Positions 1-8,722 of a DNA stretch of 41,432 nt are shown one piece after another. The stretch's first letter is position 1. Every line of letters begins with the position of its first letter. The notes under the pieces are model-generated. The model was not told the DNA's origin. It did not search any database and saw nothing but the letters and a program-made list of their open reading frames with translations. Both the position numbers and the translations under genes were made by a program. This DNA is from Ignavibacteriota bacterium (GTDB lineage Bacteria; Bacteroidota; Ignavibacteria; UBA10030), in NCBI GenBank assembly GCA_003142475.1, contig PLMK01000031.1, positions 1-41,432 on the forward strand. Direction: 5' to 3'.

Positions 1-372
1 TTCCGTTCGTGTACGACGTTCTTTGAGCATTTTATCGTACTTCTTCGCCTGGTCTTCCGTAAGAACGGATTTAATTTGTTCGTCGGTTTTCTTCATAATT
101 TCCTTCCTTGCGGTTTGCATCGCATCACGATTGTCTCGATTTTCATTCATTGCGGTGGTTATTTCTTCACGCTGGTCTTCGAGAATTTTCATGATTTTTG
201 TGCTTTGTTCGTCGCTCAGTTTCAAATTGTCTTTCAAAACCTTGACACGATCCTCTATTGACATACGTTGTTGTTGTGCTTTCGGCTGTGTTTGTGCCAG
301 AGTGGAAAACAATATTGCAATTCCAATCACGAGTACAAATCCTATTGTTAATCGTTTGATGGCGGCTAACAT
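1..372 (-). CDS. Spy/CpxP-like periplasmic protein, 3' end beyond the window
   Basis: I translated the minus strand from the ATG at 372; it stays open for 124 codons to the window edge, so the C-terminus is missing. Residues 1-27 form a signal peptide (basic start, hydrophobic stretch, then LAQTQ). The rest is a charged, Gln/Glu/Lys-rich helical protein. It has the pairs LKLSDEQSTKIMKI and, near residues 107-117, LTEDQAKKYDKML, which are the LTxxQ-type repeats of the Spy/CpxP/ZraP periplasmic chaperone or stress-sensor superfamily. A good ribosome site, AAGGAT, lies 8 nt before the start. It is the last gene of the minus-strand series and follows msrAB after a 325-nt gap, so it probably has its own promoter. 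A role in envelope stress or metal stress is inference. Plus-strand ORFs here are shadows. Confidence 0.75.
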   Translation of the reverse strand, partial: MLAAIKRLTIGFVLVIGIAILFSTLAQTQPKAQQQRMSIEDRVKVLKDNLKLSDEQSTKIMKILEDQREEITTAMNENRDNRDAMQTARKEIMKKTDEQIKSVLTEDQAKKYDKMLKERRTRTE

Positions 373-697
373 ATGTTTATCCTTTCTTGTTTTTATAAAA
401 GCGATTTATTAAACATCTCTAGATACATTGACTGTTTAATTAATGAACGGATACTGAGCAGAAATGTTTCTGATACCGAATACACATTATATCTTTTTTA
501 TTTAGACTCTGGAATAGATTGATTGGTTTAATGTTATTAGTAATGTTTTTTCTAGCGTCTAATTAATACTCGTAATTCCAAGATCATTTGCCTTGACGGC
601 ACTTGTTATTTTGGTACACCGCTAAAGAAACCGAAAGATGATTTTATAAAATATGATAACGCATCGTGGGGATTCAAATAGCGAATCCCTGTTGGGT
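373..697. other. Intergenic region between msrAB and the Spy-like gene
   Basis: This 325-nt AT-rich stretch holds no convincing reading frame. A 7-bp inverted repeat, GGGATTC (669-675) and GAATCCC (683-689), sits 9 nt past the msrAB stop and could form a hairpin in that transcript, but no T-run follows, so it is not a textbook terminator. The half near 373-480 should carry the promoter of the Spy-like gene. I see no clear consensus boxes. Confidence 0.4.
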
Positions 698-1774
698 TCA
701 TCTCAATATCCACAACAGATATCCGTAGCCTTCCTTTTCCATTTTTTCTTTTGGAATAAATTTCAACGAGGCAGAATTTATACAATAACGCAAATGCGTC
801 GGTGTAGGTCCATCATCAAAAACATGCCCTAAATGTGAATCGCCTGACTTGCTGCGCACTTCGATTCTTTCCATGTATGCAGTCGAATCTTTCTTCTTCA
901 CGATGTAGCGCGAATCAATCGGTTTTGTAAAGCTTGGCCAACCGGTTCCTGACTCAAACTTATCAGTCGAACTAAACAATGGTTCGCCAGACACGATATC
1001 AACGTAGATTCCGACTTTTTTATTATTCCAATATGCATTATTAAAAGCAGGTTCGGTTCCACATTGAGCGGTTACTTCATATTGCACGTCAGTTAGTGTC
1101 TTCTTCAAATCTTCTTCCGCCGGCTTTTTATATTTCGACAATCCTACATCTCCCCAAACTGCTTTGATATACCGATCTCTTCCTGAGGCACTTCGATAAC
1201 TGTAATATCGAACAGGATTCTTTTTGCAATACTGTTGATGGTAATTTTCGGCCGCGTAAAACGAAGTAAATGGAATAATTTTGGTGGCTATGGGTTTATC
1301 AAATATCCCGGACTTGTCTAGCTCCGCCTTTGAGGCTTCGGCTATCCCTTTTTGCGTTTCGTTATGATAGAAAACAACTGAGAGGTATTGTGATCCCCGA
1401 TCTACAAAGGACCCTCCTGCATCGGTAGGATCGATTTGTTTCCAGAATATGTCAACCAATTCAGAATAACTGATGAGTTGTGGATCAAAGACAATCTGAA
1501 CTGATTCAAGATGTCCGGTTGTACCGGAGCAGACTTCTTCGTAGGTAGGATTTTTAACATGTCCTCCCGAATAACCAGATACAACTTTTTTAACACCATC
1601 TAAATCTTCAAAAGCTGTTTCCACACACCAAAAACAACCGCCTGCAAAAGTTGCGGTTTCCAATCCTTGTTCATTTTCAGGTATCAATCGCGTATTCATA
1701 TCTTTTGAGTCCGTTTTTGTACAACTTGAAATTAAGATGAGAACGCCTATTAGTAATAAAAACTTCATCTTCAT
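698..1774 (-). CDS. msrAB: Bifunctional peptide methionine sulfoxide reductase MsrA-MsrB, lipoprotein
   Basis: This 358-residue protein repairs oxidised methionine in envelope proteins. It has a lipoprotein signal with lipobox ISSC (Cys18). The MsrA domain (about 40-200) has the GCFWCVE motif with catalytic Cys47. The MsrB domain (about 228-345) has [24 protein letters not shown] and RYCINSASL with catalytic Cys331. The MsrB part lacks both zinc CxxC pairs: [11 protein letters not shown] and VRSKSGDSH stand where they would be. This is the zinc-free type, which I recall from the Neisseria PilB fusion. The position often occupied by a recycling Cys (SGCGWPSF) is Thr277 here, while Cys238 just before GTEP might substitute. 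The start is supported by AAGGAT about 5 nt upstream. The lipid anchor implies a periplasmic site, fed by an unidentified electron donor. It is separate from the upstream RND gene (172-nt gap). Confidence 0.93.
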   Translation of the reverse strand: MKMKFLLLIGVLILISSCTKTDSKDMNTRLIPENEQGLETATFAGGCFWCVETAFEDLDGVKKVVSGYSGGHVKNPTYEEVCSGTTGHLESVQIVFDPQLISYSELVDIFWKQIDPTDAGGSFVDRGSQYLSVVFYHNETQKGIAEASKAELDKSGIFDKPIATKIIPFTSFYAAENYHQQYCKKNPVRYYSYRSASGRDRYIKAVWGDVGLSKYKKPAEEDLKKTLTDVQYEVTAQCGTEPAFNNAYWNNKKVGIYVDIVSGEPLFSSTDKFESGTGWPSFTKPIDSRYIVKKKDSTAYMERIEVRSKSGDSHLGHVFDDGPTPTHLRYCINSASLKFIPKEKMEKEGYGYLLWILR

Positions 1775-1946
1775 AAGTATCCTTATTAAACTATCCTGAC
1801 TTACTCACTAAACATTTAAAAGGATATATAAGTTTCATTGTTGATTTGTACAGTGAGAGACAAGCGGATTGATTCGGAAGATCGATGAAATCGAAACTTG
1901 TGATGCACTATTCTGTTCTATTATACACAAGATTGTTCAGACCGAA

Positions 1947-4900
1947 TTATGTAGCGGTATTTTTCTCCCTATGGAATAACCGATAGATCACCGGAAGGCC
2001 GAAGAATAAAATGAAACTCGAAACAGAAAATCCGCCGATAATTGCTATGGCAAGCGGCCTTTGCATTTGAGCACCGGCGCCGATACCTATCGAGAGCGGA
2101 AGAAGAGCGAAAACTGCGGCAAGCGTGGTCATGAGAATCGGCCGTGCGCGCATTTGTCCTGCACGTACTAAAGCATCTTCCAGAGGAAGGCCTTCCGCTT
2201 GAAATACTTTGACACTGTGTAAAACAAAGATGGCGTTTTCTGCGACAATGCCGATGATCATGATAACTCCGACAAAGCTGGAAATATTGAAGGAAACTCC
2301 TGTGAGCCACAATGCTCCCAACACACCAAAGAGCGATAACAGATTCACGATGAAAATCGAGAATGGAACTGCAAACTCACCGAACTCCAGCAAGAGCACA
2401 ATGAATACCAACATAAACGCGGCGATAGTCACGAGCAATAGTCCCTTGAACGATTCTTGCTGCGTTTGGTACACGCCGCCGTATTCTATCGTAATTCCCT
2501 TTGGAAGATGAAGCTCTTTGGCAAGTTTTTGCTGAATCTCTTCCACTGTTCTTCCCAGGTCGCGACCCTCGATTCTTGCTGTCACAGCCACAAGCTGGCG
2601 CAGCCCTTCCCGGTGCAATTCCGCTTGTCCCGAAGTTTTTTGAATTGCTGCGATGCTGCGAAGCGGAATGCGCACTCCGTTTGCATTGACAAACTGCACT
2701 TGTTCAATTTTATCCACATCCGTACGGTACATATCAGGAAAGCGCACGCGAACACCCACTAACTTCTCGCCTTTCTGAATTTGTGTCTCCGAACGTCCTC
2801 GCATGATAGTTTCCAATTGATCACGAACATCGGCGGGATTCAATCCGGCAATTGATGCTTTGACAGCATCGACATTCACGATGAATGAAGGCCCGGAAAT
2901 GATGATACCATTGGATACATCGACGACACCCGGTACGGTTCTAATGAACGCGGCTACTTTTTCTGCCGTTGCATGGAGCAGCGGTGTATCATCACCAAAT
3001 ATTTTGATTTCCACCGGCGAGGGATTGTTGGTAAGATCACCGATGACGTCCATCATCAATTGTCCAAACTCAATCTGCAAACGCGGCTCGGACGATTCTA
3101 CTTTCGCACGCACTTCAGTAATGACTTCATCAATTGCACGTGATCGTTTCTTTTTCAACTTTACAAGAAAATCTCCATCGTTTGGTTCGGTCAGGAAGAA
3201 ACCTAATTGTGTTCCGCTCCGACGAGAGTACGATTCCACTTCCGGAGTCGCCATCAGAATGTGTTCGACATTCATTAAGATGCGGTTTGTTTCATCCATC
3301 GATGTACCCGGCGGCGACTTATAATCTAAAACAAATGTCCCCTCGTCCATTTCCGGCATGAAGTCGCTGCCAATGTGATTGTAGAGGATGTACGTCGCTG
3401 CAAGGATGACGAATGCAATAGGAATAAGTACGAGCCGATACTTGAGAAACCGGCGCAGAGTGCGCTCATACCATACAGCAAACTTTGAGGGCCGGTTGTG
3501 ACGTTCTAATTCGTGCTCGATGTCTTTTTCTTTCACAAAGATCATCCCGAGCAGCGGAGCGAGTGTGATGGAAAAGAGAAATGAGATGAGCATCGCAAAC
3601 ACCATGGTAATGGAAAGCGACGCGAAGAATGCTCCGGTAACGCCGCCGAGAAACGCCAGCGGAATGTGAATGACAATCGTGCTTGCTGTGGAACCCATAA
3701 TAGCCGGCATCAGTCCGTTCAATGAAGCAGAAGCAGTTTCGGCAAACCCTGATGCTCGCACCGTGCCGCGCTCAGATTGATGTTTAGAAAAGTGTGTGAA
3801 AATATTTTCGATGACAACAATAGAGTCGTCGATGATGAGACCGACAGCCGCCGCAATACCACCGAGTGTCATGATATTGATTGTCAATCCGACCGAATAT
3901 AAACAAGCAAATGTTGATGCTATGGTTGCCGGCACGACCAGCAGCATCACCAGGCTAATGCGCCAGCTGCGAAGGAAAAGAAACACAACAATCATCGCCA
4001 GCAATACGCCGACGAGAATGCTGTCACGTGTGCTGAGGATAGAACTGTTGATGAAATCGCCTTGATCGTACCAATTCTCAAACCGCACATCTGCGGATAG
4101 ATTGAGCCTGGTTATTTCCGCTGTAACATCTTCTCCTATTTGAACAGTACTGCCCGTTGGTTGTTTGACAATGTTGATTAAGACTGCATCCTGTCCGTGC
4201 GCAGTCGTGCGGATAAATTTATCCTCAACGGATGGCTTTACCTCTGCCACATCGGAAACTTTAATCGGTACACCGCCCTGAACAGCAATGACGACAGCGT
4301 TGATATCGTCCGTGGTTTTAAACAAACCGGATACCAGCCCAAGGTACATCTGGAAATTATTGTTGACAATTCCGGTGGAAGAAATAAAATTTGTTTTCTG
4401 AATTGCATCCGCAACCTGCCGGATGTCCATGCGGTAAGCAGCAAGTTTCTCCGGTGAAACGGTCACAAGAAATTCCCGTGTATCGCCGCCGGTTACTTCA
4501 ACTCTTGCCACGCCCTTCACCTTCATCAGCGTCGGACGGATCTGATAGAGAGCAATATCCCGCAGTTCCACCAAACTCAATTTGTCCGATGTGAGGCTGT
4601 AACCTTGAATGGGAAAAACGGCAACACTCATCTGTTCCGCTTGAATGGAAGCAGACGCCGGAAGCGTGTTGCGGACGTTTGAAATTCTGCCCTGAAGAAA
4701 TTGCAGCGTTTGCTGAACGTTCGTTCCCCAGTCCAGGCCGATGGATATTTCTGTAGAACCGCGGCCGGTTACGGAGCGAACAAGTTTGACGCCGGGAATA
4801 GAACTTGCCACTTCCTCAAGCGGTTTCGTGACTTCTACTATCATCCGTTCCGTGGGCTGTTCCCCGTTGTCTGCAAGGATGACAATGCGTGGAAACGTGA

Positions 4901-5018
4901 TGTCGGGAAACAGTGAAATCGGCATGTGCAATGTGAGCACGATGCCGGAAATGACAAGTACAGTTACAGTGAACAGTATAGCTTTCGCGTGATGGCTTAC
5001 GTATTCAAACAGACTCAT
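1947..5018 (-). CDS. RND efflux pump, inner-membrane transporter (HAE1/AcrB-like)
   Basis: At 1023 residues this is the usual length for an RND permease. It is the proton-driven pump of a tripartite exporter. The expected layout is visible: TM1 at about 12-32, a periplasmic porter loop opening with PISLFPDITFPRIVI, a TM2-6 block around 335-490, a second porter loop, and a TM8-12 block at the end. TM4 carries GLIIDDSIVVIENIF, with the paired Asp residues that relay protons in AcrB-type pumps. The porter sequence (GLDWGTNVQQTLQFLQGRIS) is closer to hydrophobe/amphiphile pumps than to CzcA metal pumps, but the substrate cannot be named. It is the last of four tightly spaced genes (beta-propeller, TolC, adaptor, pump), starting 8 nt after the adaptor stop, so it is almost certainly co-transcribed. 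Confidence 0.95.
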   Translation of the reverse strand: MSLFEYVSHHAKAILFTVTVLVISGIVLTLHMPISLFPDITFPRIVILADNGEQPTERMIVEVTKPLEEVASSIPGVKLVRSVTGRGSTEISIGLDWGTNVQQTLQFLQGRISNVRNTLPASASIQAEQMSVAVFPIQGYSLTSDKLSLVELRDIALYQIRPTLMKVKGVARVEVTGGDTREFLVTVSPEKLAAYRMDIRQVADAIQKTNFISSTGIVNNNFQMYLGLVSGLFKTTDDINAVVIAVQGGVPIKVSDVAEVKPSVEDKFIRTTAHGQDAVLINIVKQPTGSTVQIGEDVTAEITRLNLSADVRFENWYDQGDFINSSILSTRDSILVGVLLAMIVVFLFLRSWRISLVMLLVVPATIASTFACLYSVGLTINIMTLGGIAAAVGLIIDDSIVVIENIFTHFSKHQSERGTVRASGFAETASASLNGLMPAIMGSTASTIVIHIPLAFLGGVTGAFFASLSITMVFAMLISFLFSITLAPLLGMIFVKEKDIEHELERHNRPSKFAVWYERTLRRFLKYRLVLIPIAFVILAATYILYNHIGSDFMPEMDEGTFVLDYKSPPGTSMDETNRILMNVEHILMATPEVESYSRRSGTQLGFFLTEPNDGDFLVKLKKKRSRAIDEVITEVRAKVESSEPRLQIEFGQLMMDVIGDLTNNPSPVEIKIFGDDTPLLHATAEKVAAFIRTVPGVVDVSNGIIISGPSFIVNVDAVKASIAGLNPADVRDQLETIMRGRSETQIQKGEKLVGVRVRFPDMYRTDVDKIEQVQFVNANGVRIPLRSIAAIQKTSGQAELHREGLRQLVAVTARIEGRDLGRTVEEIQQKLAKELHLPKGITIEYGGVYQTQQESFKGLLLVTIAAFMLVFIVLLLEFGEFAVPFSIFIVNLLSLFGVLGALWLTGVSFNISSFVGVIMIIGIVAENAIFVLHSVKVFQAEGLPLEDALVRAGQMRARPILMTTLAAVFALLPLSIGIGAGAQMQRPLAIAIIGGFSVSSFILFFGLPVIYRLFHREKNTAT

Positions 5019-5026
5019 AGTTCATC

Positions 5027-6040
5027 CTACCGTGCAACCGAGAGTCGCGTTGAGTCCGTGAGCGCATAATTGCCTTCAGTAACAATCATCATTCCTGATC
5101 GTACTTGATCGCTGCGAATTTCTGTTACGTATTCATCACTCGTACCAACGATAACGGGAATTATTTTTGCTAAAGAATCCGCCGTAATCGTCACGACGGA
5201 ATATGAATTGTCTTCATCGTTGCGAAGCAATGCTGGTTTGGGAATGAACAAGGCGTGTCTCCGAATTCCTGTTGTAATTTGTGCTGTACCGATCATTTCC
5301 GTTCGCAGCAGCGATCGTAACGAATTATTCGAATTCGAAAACTGTAACCGTACTTTGACCGTCTGACTTTGAATATCCGATTGCGGATTGACTGCGTCAA
5401 CCATTGCCGGAAACAATTTTGCCGGTATGGATTGAAAACTGACAGAAGCGCGCGCTCCGCGCCGAACCGATGACACATCGCGAAGAGCTACGTCCGCAAG
5501 AAAATCGATCGTGGAAAGATCAACAATCGTGAACAGCTCGGCGTTTTCTGCAATAAGTTCTCCCTCACTCACGCTTCGCGTAGAAACGATGCCGTCAAAT
5601 TTTGCAAGGACTTGTACGTTGTTTTGTGTTAATTGTGCAAGATTGAGAATGCGCTCTGCCTCGGATTTTTGCTCGGTAGTTACTGCCGAATTCAGCATTG
5701 ATTGTGCACCAAGAATCGTTGCTTCAGATTCTTTTGTTTGGATGACTGCGAGAACATCGCCTTTTTTTACTTCCGTTCCTTCCAGCACCTTTAAAGCAAC
5801 AATACGGCCGGCAATCAGTGCATACGTTTTTTCTTTTCGCAAAGCATCTGTTTTTCCAATCGCATCAACACTGACAATGGCATCTCGTTCGCTCACTGCT
5901 CTGACTTTAACGGTTACGGTCGCTTTTGCAGACGATTGACTGCTTTCATCGTCACCCGGCTTTTGTCGGCATCCGTCAATGAAAAGTGAAATGGAAAGAA
6001 ATAGAAAAAAAGGTAAAATCATTCCATAAGGTTTTTTCAT
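5027..6040 (-). CDS. RND efflux periplasmic adaptor (membrane-fusion protein), lipoprotein-like
   Basis: This 337-residue HlyD/AcrA-type adaptor links the RND pump to the TolC channel. The N-terminus has a hydrophobic signal ending in IDGC (Cys24), a plausible though not ideal lipobox because Asp sits before Gly. The lipoyl half-motifs are present: EGTEVKKGDVLAVIQT (about 79-94) and, after a short hairpin, NVQVLAKFDGIVSTRSVSEGELI (about 140-163). A beta-barrel domain follows (VDLSTIDFLADVALRDV), then a membrane-proximal domain. The hairpin is very short (about 40 residues), so the adaptor-channel contact should be compact. It starts 5 nt after the TolC stop and ends 8 nt before the pump start. 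Confidence 0.93.
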   Translation of the reverse strand: MKKPYGMILPFFLFLSISLFIDGCRQKPGDDESSQSSAKATVTVKVRAVSERDAIVSVDAIGKTDALRKEKTYALIAGRIVALKVLEGTEVKKGDVLAVIQTKESEATILGAQSMLNSAVTTEQKSEAERILNLAQLTQNNVQVLAKFDGIVSTRSVSEGELIAENAELFTIVDLSTIDFLADVALRDVSSVRRGARASVSFQSIPAKLFPAMVDAVNPQSDIQSQTVKVRLQFSNSNNSLRSLLRTEMIGTAQITTGIRRHALFIPKPALLRNDEDNSYSVVTITADSLAKIIPVIVGTSDEYVTEIRSDQVRSGMMIVTEGNYALTDSTRLSVAR

Positions 6041-6045
6041 ACATT

Positions 6046-7338
6046 TTATCGTGTGATTAATTGTTCCATTTTGGCGGCAAGAATTTGAATATCAGCCTTC
6101 GTTTGCAATTCTGAAAGTTTTGTATCAGTCAGCAATTGTTGTGCCGAAAGCACTTCCAATGACAATGTTCCCCCGCCTGCATATTTAGATTTTGTGAGAA
6201 GAAAATTATCCTCCGCAGATTTAAGATTGTTTTGTAGAGAACGAAGCCGTTCGCGCTGATTCGAAATCTGCACTTGTATTTTCCGTGTTTCAGTAGTAAT
6301 AGAACGCTGCAGCAGGTCCGACTGAAGGCGTAGATTGTCTGCATCCAGTTGTTTCTGCTGAACCCGCAGATCGGTCGCGCCCCAATTGACGAGAGGAATT
6401 TCTAATGCGAGGCCGAGTGAAAACCCAAACATGTTGGCACGTTCGTCACGCGGCAAACGAAGATTATCACCCGATGTGAGCAATCCCGCATCTCCGACAA
6501 ATAAGACGGTGGGATAATTTTCGTGCTGTGCCAGATCGACATCCAACAGGCTTCGCTTGATAGCCAGTGATGTCACAGACATTTCAAGATTTGTTAATGA
6601 ATCTGGACTTGTAGTAAAAGGCGCATAATCGATTTCTGTGTGCGTCGTATCGTTCAGCGAACCGACGATACTGAACGTTGTGTCAAGCGGTGTGCCGATC
6701 AATTCTGCAAGGGAATATTTCGCGACTGCAAATTCTTCTGCCGCTTTCTGATACGCAAGCTGCGCGTTCGAAAGTTGAAGTTCCGTTTTTAAGACGTCCG
6801 TATATGCAGCGCTTCCAACTTTGGAAAGGCGGCGGACGATATCTAAATAATCTTTCAGTTGGTGCACACTTTCGTCCTGCAAAATTATTTCTTGCCCTGA
6901 ACGAAGCGTTTCAACAAATTCCTGTTTAACGGAAAACACTAGATCGCGCTCTGCTATTCTTTTTTCTTTCTCAAGCCTCTTGATGTCTAAAGAAAGCTGA
7001 TCCGATTTCAACCCGCGTATGCCGCCGTCATATATGGATTGCTGAACGATCACTTGTCCTGCCAGTTGGCCGCCATTTGATATTGCCGGATCATATCCAA
7101 AACTTCCGGACGATGGTGCATAAATAGAACTCGCACCTATTTTTATTTGCGGAAGTTTCGTGGTGGAAAGTTCTGCGTGCGAAAGTTCTGCTGTACGGAT
7201 GGCATTTTGAGTGCTCCGTATTCTCGGATTCTGAGTGCGTGCCAACGTCAAGCAGCGGTCAAGCGTGAACACTGGCTGACCACTTGCAGAGAAAATGGCA
7301 AAAGTAACGAAAAGCAGAAATCTGATAACGATTTTCAC
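6046..7338 (-). CDS. TolC-family outer-membrane efflux channel
   Basis: This 430-residue protein has a signal peptide ending near SASGQP and the OEP repeat architecture: VFTLDRCLTLARTQNPRIRSTQNAIRTAEL at the mature start and long alternating helices (about 120-220 and 320-420) separated by strands. A second-half repeat includes LALEIPLVNWGATDLRVQQKQ and the typical ending KSKYAGGGTLSLEVLSAQQLLTDTKL. It provides the outer-membrane exit duct for the adaptor and pump encoded downstream in the same operon, with gaps of 5 nt on both sides. It may also serve the MacAB exporter at 14.3-17.8 kb, which has no TolC gene of its own here (inference). Confidence 0.93.
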   Translation of the reverse strand: MKIVIRFLLFVTFAIFSASGQPVFTLDRCLTLARTQNPRIRSTQNAIRTAELSHAELSTTKLPQIKIGASSIYAPSSGSFGYDPAISNGGQLAGQVIVQQSIYDGGIRGLKSDQLSLDIKRLEKEKRIAERDLVFSVKQEFVETLRSGQEIILQDESVHQLKDYLDIVRRLSKVGSAAYTDVLKTELQLSNAQLAYQKAAEEFAVAKYSLAELIGTPLDTTFSIVGSLNDTTHTEIDYAPFTTSPDSLTNLEMSVTSLAIKRSLLDVDLAQHENYPTVLFVGDAGLLTSGDNLRLPRDERANMFGFSLGLALEIPLVNWGATDLRVQQKQLDADNLRLQSDLLQRSITTETRKIQVQISNQRERLRSLQNNLKSAEDNFLLTKSKYAGGGTLSLEVLSAQQLLTDTKLSELQTKADIQILAAKMEQLITR

Positions 7339-7343
7339 GGAAC

Positions 7344-8369
7344 CTATTTTTGAATTTTCAAAATGACAAATGTGTTTGGCAAAATTGCCGGCCGCGGATG
7401 CGGGTGTTCTTGTGTTGGAGACGGCACGGGACCAAATTCTGCAGTTGGAATGTACACTGTATGTGTTGCAGGATCAACAGTTATTGTGCGCCCGCCAACC
7501 TGTGTTTTCACTGTTTCCAGTACAGAAAATTTCAACGGCGATTCTTCGTGCACGACTGTTATCGTTCCTTCGCCATTTGCTGAAAATGCTAATCCCGTTT
7601 GCCAATCAAATGCACATCCATCGGTTCTATCGCCAATCGGCAACGAAGCAAGCACTGTACCGTTATCAGCATTAAGAATAACCATTAACTTATTGCTGCA
7701 CACAGAAAACAAACGATTATTCTTGACATCGATAGCCAAGCCCGAAGGTTCCTCGCCAGGTTTTATCGGCCAGCGAGAAAGTATTTTCATTTCTTTTGCA
7801 TCGATGGCAACAATTTCACTTTTATCCTCGATATTCACAAAGACATGACCTTTGCCGTCGGTTACAGAATACTCAGGTTTACCGCCAAGAGGCAATGTTG
7901 AGATGATGGTCCCTTTTTTGGCATCAAGAATCGTGGCATCATTGCTTCGCCCGTTGAAAACAAATACGCGCCGGGAAAAAGGATCATAGAGAATTGCATC
8001 GGGATTTTTTCCAACGGAAATTGTGTCAATAAGCTTCAGGGTTTTCAGATCAACAATGCTGACCGTAGAAGCACGTCCATTAGAGACAAAACAGCGACCA
8101 AACTCATTCGCGACTGCGATTCCATGCACACCTTCCGTTTTAGGAATTTCGCCAATTACTTTATCGGAATCGGTACTCATCACAACTACTTTTGTACCAT
8201 GCGATGCAAACAATCGATGTGATCGAGCGTCGAATGTAATATAATCCCAGCCGCCCTCACCACCAACGGCAATTTTCTTTACGACGTGATAACCTGAGGA
8301 AGATTGTGCAATACCAATTGCTGATAAGCACATGAGAATGATTGCGATATTCCGCATAATTTTAAGCAT
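7344..8369 (-). CDS. Exported YVTN/YncE-like beta-propeller protein, first gene of the RND operon
   Basis: This 341-residue protein has an N-terminal signal peptide (RNIAIILMCLSAIGIAQS) followed by repeated blades such as KVVVMSTDSDKVIGEIPKT, GRASTVSIVDLKTLKLIDTISVGKNPDAI, RSNDATILDAKKGTIISTLPLGGKPE and SNKLMVILNADNGTVLASLPIGDR. This is the 40-residue YVTN/YncE repeat pattern of about seven blades. The start is backed by AGGAG 8 nt upstream. The C-terminal tail is His/Pro-rich (TQEHPHPRPAI). Propellers of this type bind proteins or ligands in the periplasm, and no catalytic motif is visible. It lies only 5 nt upstream of the TolC gene and leads the efflux operon, which suggests a role with the pump, for example as scaffold or substrate binder. 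That role is inference. Confidence 0.85.
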   Translation of the reverse strand: MLKIMRNIAIILMCLSAIGIAQSSSGYHVVKKIAVGGEGGWDYITFDARSHRLFASHGTKVVVMSTDSDKVIGEIPKTEGVHGIAVANEFGRCFVSNGRASTVSIVDLKTLKLIDTISVGKNPDAILYDPFSRRVFVFNGRSNDATILDAKKGTIISTLPLGGKPEYSVTDGKGHVFVNIEDKSEIVAIDAKEMKILSRWPIKPGEEPSGLAIDVKNNRLFSVCSNKLMVILNADNGTVLASLPIGDRTDGCAFDWQTGLAFSANGEGTITVVHEESPLKFSVLETVKTQVGGRTITVDPATHTVYIPTAEFGPVPSPTQEHPHPRPAILPNTFVILKIQK

Positions 8370-8722
8370 GGCGGCTCTCCTATGATGTGATTGGTTAAAA
8401 AATACATTTTACGTCTATAATGGCAAGTGAGCAAACAAAGGGCAGATAAAGATAAATCATTTTCATGGTTTTCTATTTTAATATACAAGAAACAGCGCCT
8501 CTGCCCGCTCGGCTATTATTGTATTGCATTTTGATTAAACGAATATCGACAGAAAATATAGTCACACTTTGTTTAATTTGAATGCAGTGCCACAGGATTT
8601 CATTATATCGTAACTAGGTATAGATAAGGTAATAAAAATTTCTTGTTGAAGGGATTATCTTAAAGTGTATGTAAATGTCTGCATGAAATGATCGTAAGAA
8701 AACAAACAATTTCGTTTTCTTC
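8370..8722. other. Intergenic region with promoter of the efflux operon
   Basis: This 353-nt AT-rich stretch lies between the start of the beta-propeller gene (8369) and the stop of the outer-membrane barrel gene (8723). It should contain the promoter of the minus-strand efflux operon, with its SD AGGAG just outside the start. No reading frame looks real. The only structure I see is the inverted repeat at 8696-8721, listed separately. Confidence 0.4.
8696..8721 (-). terminator. Inverted repeat just past the barrel gene stop, possible weak terminator
   Basis: Arms AAGAAAAC (8696-8703) and GTTTTCTT (8714-8721) are perfect complements separated by 10 nt. The repeat begins 1 nt after the stop codon of the minus-strand barrel gene. 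In the minus-strand transcript the stem ends in a U-rich arm, but it is AT-rich, so termination strength is doubtful. Confidence 0.3.

Noticed and set aside
23-412. Plus-strand 129-codon frame at the left edge
   Set aside because: It is antisense to the truncated Spy/CpxP-like gene, whose signal peptide, ribosome site and LTxxQ-type pattern are convincing.
669-689. Hairpin after msrAB as an intrinsic terminator
   Set aside because: Perfect 7-bp arms but no T-run after the stem on the minus strand, so I do not call it a terminator.
1947-5018. Heavy-metal (CzcA) pump assignment
   Set aside because: The porter and TM4 sequences fit the HAE1-type drug/amphiphile pumps better, and no metal-binding motif or metal regulator is adjacent.
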